NCBI GenBank assembly: GCA_030762175.1
Contig: CM060831.1
Location: 143,123,001 to 143,187,000 of the forward strand
Length of the DNA: 64,000 bases
Direction of reading: 5' to 3'
Source of the DNA: Metallyticus violacea
Lineage: Eukaryota > Arthropoda > Insecta > Mantodea > Metallyticidae
Shown here: one piece after another, positions 55,690-64,000 of the stretch
Layout: each line of letters begins with the position of its first letter
How positions within the stretch are numbered: position 1 is the stretch's first letter
The notes under the pieces: generated by a model
Told to the model about the DNA's origin: nothing
Seen by the model: only the letters and a program-made list of their open reading frames with translations
Database searches by the model: none
Translations under genes and position numbers: made by a program

Positions 55690-56000
55690 CAGTATTAAAC
55701 TTTATTTGCGTAAAATGCAGGACATGTTTCAAGAACATGCTCTCTCATCATCAGCTGTTCTACCAACTGATGCCCTCTGGTGATCTCAGAATCTTAAAGT
55801 TCATGATGAAGTCTCTGTTTTTAAGAATAAAAACATTTTCCCATGTTGACAACTCTTGACTGTCTTTAATATTTTAGGTTTCTTTTTAATGTAGTGTCTA
55901 AAAGTTCTGGTGGTTAGTCAGAAAATATGCTCCTTCCCTTCCTTTAGCTCTCAGCAATGTAATAAGAGGCTTACACAAAGATTTGAAATTTTTTGTGGTG
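55690..56000 (-). mobile_element. PLE tail remnant with well-kept hammerhead motif (minus strand)
   Basis: Minus strand: 'ELSTWENVFILKNRDFIMNF' (55850-55795) is the PLE tail signature; 'KILRSPEGISW' follows to the ribozyme motif. Rightward the coding similarity fades by about 56000. No flanking duplication seen. Confidence 0.72.
55715..55762 (-). ncRNA. Hammerhead-ribozyme-like motif, canonical core
   Basis: Minus strand: CAG, then CTGATGA (55748-55754; the exact canonical heptamer), T, an AGAG/TTCT stem with a six-base loop, GAAAC, loop AT, and GTC (complement at 55721-55723), followed by CTG. CAG and CTG form the start of stem I. Of the copies here this has the most canonical core and triplet. 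Confidence 0.62.
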
Positions 56001-56860
56001 CATGAGCTCAGTGATCATGACAAAGCCAATTGCAAAACATTCTGTGATCAATGATGAAGCACATTTTCATTTAAGTTTTGAATAATTGAGTCGAATTTGT
56101 AATACTTACATCACTAATAATAGTTTTAAAATAATATTTCATTATTACTCAGTTATTCAAAACTTATATTAAACATCACTGTTACAAACAAAGTAAAGCT
56201 GTGGGTCCTGTGTCGTACATTTATGGCATAATAATAATATATTTAAGACATACCTATTATGTGTGACTTGATTGTTTCTATAGTTCTTCGGTTAATGATG
56301 CATACACAATAAAAGACAGTTAGATTTGCTTGATTCATTCGATATACATTAACAAACTACGTGCATCTGATACACATGTTAACCATGCCTTGGCAAAGGG
56401 GCTTTAACTAAAGGAACGGGCTACATATCCTGCCCCGTCAGAGAGGAGTAGAGTAGAAAGTAGAGCACAATCAACAGAAGTATAGCTCCCCATCTTAGGC
56501 ATGTTAATCAATCTCAGATGGCTTATGCCCTGCCATTCTCCACCACCCCCCTCCAAGCATCTAGGGTTCATCATTGCTCATACCTGCTACTGTAAAGGGA
56601 TAGGTTTGCTGTGGTAAATGAACTAGTTGTAGGGCTAATTGGGTAAATGAAATAATAAATATTCCATTATGTTTTATATTAAGGAAACCAGGGATAATTT
56701 TGTTGGTTTTCAAGATTTTAGTTGTAGCGAAAAACCTGATAGCATAATAAAAAACCACCTCTAGTCTGTTATTTCCAAAGGAAGGGCATGCCATAGCATG
56801 AGCTGCATGTTCTCCAGACCTCAGAATATGTGACATAATAAACCAAGGAAGATTACGAAA
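56001..56860. other. Intron sequence with a SINE-B fragment
   Basis: A short match to the SINE-B body ('AAAGCTGTGGGTCCTGTGTC' and 'TACATTTATGGCAT') lies at 56193-56228. The rest is unrecognised. Confidence 0.5.
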
Positions 56861-57520
56861 CTCAAGGTTACAGAATTGAATCTGTCGTCTTAACACTCTT
56901 CATGCTTTATTAACCTTAAAAATATATGGAAGCAGTTTCAAAGATATGTTATCTCCATCTTCGGCTGTGGACGACTGGTGTGAAAGGTTGTTGTTGCATA
57001 ATATCAGAAGCAATGTTCCGCTCTGGTGAAACTTTTATGAACTTAAAATTTATATTTTCTTCTTTCAGAATGTCAAAATTCATCAAATGATCCTTATGTT
57101 TGTAGATGTAAATCTTTTCCCAAATATCCAATTCTACTGGTCCCTGTACAGCTCTCAATAATTCAACCTTTTTCTTTATATCATGATTTTCAGTCCAAAA
57201 GTTGTATGCCACCGCTGATTTTTCTATTTGTTTGTATTTTAAATTCCTCATATGCTCTTTAAGACATATCCCCATATTCCTCTTGGTTTTTCCTATGTAG
57301 ATCTTATCACATTCAGCACATGAAATCTTGTAAATTCCTGATTTTTTCTCCTTTGGAGTATTATCTGTAGTATTGTCTTTCAAAATGTTGTTTAGACTAA
57401 ATCTATTAGTGGGAGCCAATATTATATTGGCAATTCACATGAGCTTCACTGTGTTAGTTCCATATGAAAACTTTTTTAAAGATTTACAATTTTTAAAAAA
57501 TTTTGGTTCAAGGTTAACAG
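56861..57520 (-). mobile_element. PLE insertion with leader and target duplication (minus strand)
   Basis: TCAAGGTTACAG (56862-56873) and TCAAGGTTAACAG (57508-57520) look like a target duplication with one indel. The insert on the minus strand has the leader (57507-57430; same as 41425-41505 inverted), then a GIY-YIG frame (57419-56949) and the end '...CGACAGATTCAATT'. It lacks the inverted partner seen at 41.4-43.3 kb, so it is the simple form of the same subfamily. Confidence 0.85.
56949..57419 (-). pseudogene. PLE GIY-YIG endonuclease, open over 156 codons
   Basis: 'EKKSGIYKISCAECDKIYIG', 'KTKRNMGICLKEHMRNLKYK', 'WTENHDIKKKVELLRAVQGP' and 'LDIWEKIYIYKHKDHLMNFD' in one uninterrupted frame. 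Both GIY and YIG are present, with the following Arg/Glu-bearing helix. This is the longest intact GIY-YIG frame in the window, but it is cut off from any RT, so it is listed as an element remnant. Confidence 0.8.
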
Positions 57521-58742
57521 TTTGTTGGTAGTGTTGGAAAGAAACCAAAATGGGAATTAGTACACATTGTTGCAGCTGCAGAAAAATGTAAATTGTGGTT
57601 GATGCACCTGCTTTTTAATGTCCAAAGATGAAGGTGCCTTGAGAGCATTTTTGTCTCTCTCTCTCTTGTCTGTGTGAATATAAGTGTGGCCTGAGGCAAC
57701 AAGAATGCCTGAAAAAAAAAAAACGGAGGAAATTCAGGCATACCATACACATTGAAAGCAGCAAATTGAAACTTGCATAATAAACTAAAGCAATGTAGCA
57801 TATGTGGTGGAGCAAATTTGAAAGATGTATTGTTTAATAATGATGAGATAGTCAAAAATAAGTTATTTCATAAATGATGCATAGTTGGCAGTATTGCAGA
57901 TTGAATACAAAACACTGATAAAAAAAAACTCTTGTCAGTTTCAGTTGAAGACTTCAGAAAGAAATACGTGTGTGCATTTTGTCCATAGTCTCTCTGTGTA
58001 GATAACAAGAGCTAAAAATGAAGGCTACATGTTTGTCTAATACTTCAACTGTTGAAGACCAAAGGTCATACATTAACTTTATTTGATAAAACTCCAAAAG
58101 AAATCCACAGAGCTTTGAGTAAAGTTTATGGAGAGTTCACAGTGAACTGTAGTACAGTTTCTTGTTGGGCTAATCTTTTTGTGTTGGTTGTATCAGCATA
58201 GACAATGATAAGTGACACAAGACACAATCCAAGACGAGGACAGCCAAAGATATCAATAGATGAAATGTGAAACTTGCTACAAATGCTCTTCAAGAAGATT
58301 GTCATGTGATATGTGAGGAACTTTCAAAAGACTTGGGGTTTCCATCACTGACACCATTCCATTATTTTGACAAATGATTTACAGAAGAGAAAAATATTTT
58401 GCTCTCACTTCTTGGCTGCTGAACAGAAGTATAAAAGCAAGGACATTGCAAATTTGCTGAAAGATTTGACATTGAAGGTCAAGCATTCTTGTGTTTATGA
58501 GAGATAGAATCCTGCATGTTACAGCAGTGTATTAGAGTGATTTCATGCAAAAACTGTGCAAAAAAACACAAAAATTGACCGCAGTTGCTCAAAGCTGAGT
58601 GACTTATCCTCTGTGACAACACTCACCCATACTCTGGGAATGTTGTGACCAATAAGCTGCACAAATATGAATTGGAAGTGTTACTTCATGTGCCCTACAG
58701 TCCATACATGAGTCCAGGGACTGGATCGTTGAGAAGCAGGGA
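57521..58742 (+). pseudogene. Mariner-like remnant M9 (interrupted by SINE at its 3' side)
   Basis: The 5' flank 57530-57700 is shared with 63380-63580. The decayed transposase reads 'KTPKEIHRALSKVYGEFTVN' (58085), 'RGQPKISIDEM' (58238), and 'NKLHKYELEVLLHVPYSPYM' (58650, from HPPYSPDLSP). Catalytic first motif not seen intact. SINE-A copy 7 splits it at 58743, and 'EAGRIYLRTVKKYSQTNKC'-like sequence after 59039 may be its end. Confidence 0.65.
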
Positions 58743-59038
58743 ATGAATGAATGAATGGTGTTTAACGCCCATTTTTGCTACAGAGGCACCACAGGCTGTG
58801 GACACTGGTGATACATGAAATGAAATGATATAATGGGAAAGGATTTATTTTTAAGGAAGGAAACGTTCCAGGCCTAAGTTTAGGGTACCTACGTGGCATT
58901 TACCATTTATGAGGACTGAGGAAAACCTGGGGGAAAAACCTCAGTCAGGGAGGGTGGTCCTGGCAGGATTTGAACCCCAGACCTCCCATTCACGCGTCTG
59001 CGATTTAATAACCTCGAACCTCGGCCACCTGTGGCGGT
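58743..59038 (-). mobile_element. SINE-A copy 7, full length, with target duplication
   Basis: Reverse orientation: (GAAT)n tail at 58741-58757, 'GGTGTTTAACGCCCATTTTT', body, and head 'CCGCCACAGGTGGCCGAGG' at right. A perfect 11-base duplication AGAAGCAGGGA flanks it at 58732-58742 and 59039-59049. Confidence 0.93.
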
Positions 59039-59049
59039 AGAAGCAGGGA

Positions 59050-59790
59050 GAATATATCTAAGGACTGTAAAGAAATACTCTCAAACAAATAAATGTTAAG
59101 TAAAAGAATATTTCAAATGAGGAATTTAGGGGATTATTATATAGAGTTAAAAATAAGTGAATGTGAATAGTTACTAAATGAGTGGTGATTTGTTAAATTA
59201 GTTTTAAAACTGTTGGTACTCATATAATACTTTAGAGTTATAAGGTTAATCAGCAAATGCTGTTTTGAATTGAAGTAGAATGGAATATGTGAAGTTTATT
59301 TGTTAATTAGGAATTGATCAACTCAAGAAAAGAGAGCAATATGAGGAAAATAAATAATGGAAAGAATGGAAAATTAAGTAAAGAAACTAACTGTAATACA
59401 AATTGTAATTTTGGGTACTTAGTGCCAAATTGTGAAGACTTCTTATATTTATTTTGTCTTAGCACTTGAATAAATTTTAATTTCAAGTAAAAGAAAAATA
59501 TTTTCTTTTTATTTATGAAATAATTCTCATATATTCAAATAGCCTTTTTTACCTGCTAATGTATATAAACTAAAAATTGAAGCTAGATTTCTTTTTTTAT
59601 TTTATAATGTAAATTGTCATATTTCATGGCCCACCTTATAAATGCATAGATAAATGTTGCTTAAGATTTTTTTAAATTCATCTCATTTTGTGCAAAGCTT
59701 AGTATATGTTGTCATTTTCATGTATGCTTACATGTTATTTTTTTCAAATTCAAAACAAGTTAATATGAATTTGTTATATTTTTCTTGCAG
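59050..59790. other. Intron 3' end, no recognised element
   Basis: AT-rich. It ends with the strong pyrimidine tract and acceptor 'TTGTTATATTTTTCTTGCAG' at 59790. Confidence 0.65.
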
Positions 59791-59928
59791 AGTATTCAAA
59801 TGCTTCCAGCTCAGAGAAAGGCAGTGCTGAAGTTTGCCAACCCTAAATCAGCACTGACATTCTTCCAGAAGTATCAACGTAAAATTGTTGACCTTTCATT
59901 AATCACTGTAAAGCTGGTTTATCAGTAA
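59791..59928 (+). CDS. RBM33: RBM33-like protein, last coding exon with second half of RRM-like domain
   Basis: Acceptor TTCTTGCAG at 59790 and stop TAA at 59926-59928; 45 codons. It reads 'SIQMLPAQRKAVLKFANPKS', 'ALTFFQKYQRKIVDLSLITV' and KLVYQ. 'RKAVLKF' is the RNP1-like strand, with 'KSALTFFQKY' as helix 2 and 'ITVKLV' as the last strand. Vertebrate RBM33 ends similarly (QMLPQQRKAIAKF, then HMIDLSHINVAL). This exon gives the strongest identity call. The RNA-binding domain is thus at the extreme C-terminus, as in the family. Confidence 0.93.
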   Translation, partial: SIQMLPAQRKAVLKFANPKSALTFFQKYQRKIVDLSLITVKLVYQ

Positions 59929-61150
59929 GCCTCCTTTATCTGTGCATAACTTATAAACTTTGCCTGCTACACCATCTGATCTGCCAGCCAGCATAAAGCA
60001 GTGAAGGGACTGGAGAGATTCCTTCAGAATAACTGGAGCTCTAGCAGCCTTCATGTCAGGCGAGGCATCTGGTTCAGAAGAGGAAGTACCATAGCAGCAA
60101 TTCTTCAGAGGACTACATTCACATTCAATTTGTAGCATTGCATTGATTATCTGTTTTGTAAACATTTGACCGAGTCCTCATATTTGCAAAAATGTATTAC
60201 TTATAATACATATGCAAACATATTTTGTTTGTGCTTCATAAAAGGGAGCAAAGCATTTTTGTTTCTTTTCATTGTTGCAGAAAAATGTCCGAACAGTATG
60301 ACTGTAGAATGCTCCTATTATAGATCTCTGCTCTTCTGCTAATTTTTTTTTCTACATAAAATATTCACAACTACTTCCAGAAGCGTTAGCTATTGGTTTT
60401 GGTTTTACAAATGTGGAAACTTTCATTGGTCTTCTTATTGGACTTGGACCATTTTAAGCTAAACATGGTCCAATATTTTCTTTGCCATAGTTTTCAAGAA
60501 ATGTTTTATTGTCACTGGATATCTGTTACTGAGCAGTGAGTTCCTGCCAGGGTCAAGGAAGAAGGATGATTTCATTTGTAGCTGCAATTACTGTTTTGGA
60601 AAACAAAATGCTGATATTTTCTTCTCTTTGTTTAAACTGAAGTGCATTACTTGAAACTGGTGCTGTTTTCAGCAACTTGTCAGTGCATTTTGACAGGGTA
60701 CTGCTATTTTTTACAATTACTACATTCTTTTTTGTAAAGTTTATACCGGATACGAATTCCTTATTGAAAAAGAAAAGGTTATTCATTGCAAAGTTTATCA
60801 CTTAATAGTGCAATGATTCTATTTCTTAATCATTTAAGTCTTAGAGCAAATGCAAATTCTGTACAGTAAATGTAATTATTTCAATACATTTGCTAATACG
60901 CATAGCATATCTGACTTTCAGCAGATACTGAAAATGTTTTACTTTTGAAGAACTTTAAGAAAAAACTGTAAATGTACAAATCAAATAGATTTATTGATGA
61001 AGCTACATTATGTTAATAACTTTCAGTGCTCCAATGCAAATTCATCATCTTTGGGTATTTGCTTTTGAAAATAAAAGAAAATCATTATTTTTCAAAAGCT
61101 CTGTTAAATAAAATATGCAGCTGATAAATGTGTGAAATAAAATATAATCT
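59929..61150 (+). other. RBM33: Probable 3' untranslated region
   Basis: Follows the stop without an evident intron. The first AATAAA cluster lies at 61070-61075, 61108-61113 and 61136-61141; further AATAAA occur at 61872-61877 and about 62355. I cannot tell which one is used. Several frames here (59899-60165 minus, 60553-60801 minus) have no motif. Confidence 0.5.
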
Positions 61151-63329
61151 CTATGTTAGATATCTTATACCATAGTAGGATATCACATTGATTATGGCTA
61201 ATAAATGTTTATTAATAACATTAAATATTTTTCATGTATTAGTTATGAAACAAGAACAATGTATATTTTAAACCCATAATTTTCACTATTCATGGAGCTT
61301 TTCTTTAGTTTTCTGTATAAATTACATACTTTTTTATGTTCAGAGCTTAATGCTCCTAGAAATGGTAAACCATATAACCTGCTCCTAACATATAAATTAT
61401 ATGTTACTTGTTAACAGCATTTCATTATCAGTATAGTTTTAGATAGATTTTATATCTTAACTAAGTTTCCTTCAAATTAGTGTTTCTTCCAGAAATAGAC
61501 ACCAGGTTTATTTATTTGATATTGGCATTGACAACCAATTTCTCTTTTAGTTTTATGTTTTTTATTTTTCCAAAAAATAATGGTAATGTACACTACAAGT
61601 GACTCATTTTTCTGATGTTAGCTTAACTATTGGGCCAGGATAATATTTCATATAATTTTAACAGCAATGTATTTTGTAGGAAACAGATATGTTTCTTTTT
61701 AAGGAGAAAACTATAGTGGAATGTATTTTATATTTAAAACTTAGAACAATAACCACAAAAAGAATGGAGGAACTTTTCCAATAATTATTACTATTTTTTT
61801 TCCTTTATAATGTTTTTGCAGTTAATTCCTTTTTGCTACAAAAAGTTGGAATGCAAGTAATCGCCTGCTATAATAAAATTATTTTTATCTATGAAATATG
61901 ATGACATCAGAAGATGAACTACTTCAAAAAGCTGTATAAAGGTGTATTTACTGGCAAATATATTGTTTGAACTGCATTGTGGTTCGTTTTATATCATGAT
62001 AACACAGGAATCTGGGAGTAATCTCTATTTCTTTGAAATCATTTTGTAAACATAAATTTACCCTATGGTTACCAAAAGAAATGAAATATTATTGGCAGTG
62101 TTCCTCTTGGTCATTTTTATGAAAAATAGCTAACATTTTCTTTTTGTTACAAATTTAATTTACTTTTTGTTAATTTGTAAGTAACATTTGTTAAAAGTCA
62201 CGTTTCCCCTTAACATATTTACATTTTTGCTAGCAATTCTTTATGGAGGCTGGCATTGAATTTAAATGCTGTAATAGACCTGGTAGGCATAAAAAGTTTG
62301 AAATCAGCATTTAAAATATGAGAAACCAAAAACATAAATGTTGACAAACAAGAAAATAAAATGTATGCATTCTAAGTGTTAATATGTTGCTTAGAATCAA
62401 GTTTGTATGAATTCTGTAGTGTACATTACCCTTAGTTGCAGTAGATACTTTGTCGCAGTCAAAATGATGTGAACTGTAGTACCATCAAAGTCACTGCACA
62501 TTTTTGGATCTAACTTTTGACCATGTTACTTTCAATGTCGATATGCTACATGCCAAAGAAAATAAGAGTACAAATAGTTAGTGCATCAATTTTTGAAGAT
62601 TAAATCTTCCAACTATAGGAAACCTATTACTGTTAAAAAGCTCTGAATTTTATAAGATTTCAGTTATAATAATGTTCTGCAGTGGACAAGAATATCTTAC
62701 GTTTAATGCAGTACAAAATTTGCTATTTTTGAGTTCTCAGCATTCAGAAACATTTTAAAGGAAGAATGTTTTTATTTGTATTTTTAGAAAAAGCAGATAT
62801 TGGTAAATAGTAAATTTTAAGCCTTACTTCTGTCCGATCTATGTCATAACTGGCTTTGTATAACTTTTTTTTAAATGTCCTATTTCATAGTTTTATGTTA
62901 TATTCCAGATTATGTATTTTGTATGAAGCTGCTGGGAACTCTTAAGGACTATTTAGCATTATTCAGAAACATAAGAAATTTATTTTCTTAAAGATAAATT
63001 TTTTGATGGTCACTATACACAGAAAAAACAAAAAAGTTTTGAAGGTCCAATAATTTTTAAAGCTTAAAATCATCTAATTAATCATACAAGCAGGTCTGGG
63101 AAATAGAACTGCAATTTTCATAAATGAATATTCATTACCTGAACTTCTGTAATTTTCAAAAAATTTATAGTAATGTATTTTGAGATTTTGTCATTTTATT
63201 GGTAAATCAGGGGGAGGGGGAACTTATAATTAAGTTCATTATTAACATTTGGATAAGCCAAGGTTTTTTTTTATCACATTTTGCTTAAAAACACTGTTTT
63301 ATATAGTGTCTTTTCTTGCACAGAGCCTA
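61151..63329. other. 3' flank, or extended 3' UTR, no recognised element
   Basis: AT-rich, with no SINE, PLE or transposase signature that I can see. This lack contrasts with the introns, and leaves room for a longer 3' UTR ending at a more distal AATAAA. Confidence 0.4.
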
Positions 63330-64000
63330 TACGAGGGTCACTATTTATTTTTGGGATTTAATGAAACTATGAGAAATAAACATTTTGTTGGCAGTATTGG
63401 AAAGAAACCTAAATAGGCATTAGCATCCATTGTTGTAGCTGCAGCAAAATGTAAATTATGGTTGATGCACTTGCTTTTTGATGTCCTAAGATGAATGTGA
63501 CTTGAGAGCATTTTAGTGCAATGTTTTCCTTTTATGATTATAAGTGTGGCTTGAGGAAACAAGAATGCCTGAAAAAACTCAAGACATTTTTATGTGACTC
63601 TTCTCCTTCACATATAAAGATTTATAGCTGGTTTGCAGAATTTGAATGAGGAGGAACAGCCCTGGAAGACAAGGAGCATACATGACATTTAGCAACAGTA
63701 ACTATATATGAAAACGTCCCTCCTGTAGAAGCCATAGTGAAGAAAGATCTGCAAGTCACTTCTTGGGAGATACAGGAGTCTGTAAACTTTCATGCACCAC
63801 AGGCATAAAATCCTGCATAAACATCTTTGTGTTAGGAAGCTTTGTTGTCATTGGATACCCCACAACCTCACAAAGTAAGAGTGGAATGATGCCTGGAAAT
63901 TATTCACCATTTTGAAAATGGCAGCTCTCAACATGTCCATGATATCTTCACAGATGACAAAAGCTGAATTTACTGATACAAACTGGAAGCAAGGAAACAG
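63330..64000 (+). pseudogene. Mariner-like element M10, cut by window end
   Basis: The 5' region 63380-63590 is about 85-90% similar to 57530-57720 of M9 by eye. Next come decayed pieces 'SKIYSWFAEFE' with 'GTALEDK' (63610-63680), and 'CLEIIHHFENGSSQHVHDIF' with 'TDDKS' (63893-63965), matching mariner 'FxNGxSxxVxDIVTGDETW'. It continues past the window edge. Confidence 0.7.

Noticed and set aside
57514..57855. Overlapping minus-strand frames of 113 and 66 codons
   Set aside because: They cover the decayed 5' region of mariner M9; a similar frame appears in the related region near 63.4 kb simply because the sequences are related.
1..64000. CRISPR arrays, operons or bacterial-type genes
   Set aside because: There are no regularly spaced repeats and no dense open frames with ribosome binding sites. 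The spliced gene and the repeats are eukaryotic.

Overview
This window is nuclear DNA from an animal, most likely an insect. It is AT-rich, its genes carry spliced introns of several kilobases, and those introns are filled with Penelope-like elements (PLEs), mariner relatives, non-LTR retrotransposons and tRNA-derived SINEs. The repeat mix would suit a large-genome orthopteroid or blattodean insect, but that placement is an inference.

One host gene runs through the whole window on the + strand. Eight firmly supported coding exons, plus a ninth good candidate at 14779-14880, join with matching phases and GT/AG borders. They lie at about 4723-4943, 26761-27090, 29864-29941, 38115-38298, 44017-44462, 48923-49210, 52962-53108 and 59791-59928. 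The product is a low-complexity Pro/His/Gln/RG-rich protein with a charged 'EETREYRKKIEEQKRIREE' helix and a C-terminal RRM-like domain ending in a stop. I recognise it as the orthologue of RNA-binding protein 33 (RBM33). The 5' exons lie left of the window, and the 3'UTR probably begins at 59929.

The rest is intron or 3' flank. Left edge (1-4250): a PLE with duplicated ends and a deleted catalytic core, next to a minus-strand LINE remnant. Intron from 4944 to 26760: mariners, SINEs, four PLE remnants and several palindromes. From 27091 to 59790: more of the same, including a jockey-like LINE (45.5 kb), the 3' half of an RNase H-bearing LINE (51.2-52.7 kb) and five to six further PLE insertions. 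Nested insertions give relative ages: SINE-A sits inside four different mariner copies, and a short palindromic PLE derivative sits inside a mariner.

The most interesting system is the PLE set. Several insertions share one plan: a short leader, an inverted partial copy, then a direct partial copy, often flanked by a 12-bp target duplication. Their ends carry hammerhead-ribozyme-like motifs (CTGANGA, a stem, GAAAC, then GTC, GTA or GTT). The extreme case is a 206-bp element (38695-38900) that consists only of a leader and two folded-back ribozyme halves, yet has a perfect 12-bp target duplication. That makes it a candidate non-autonomous 'fold-back' class of PLE.
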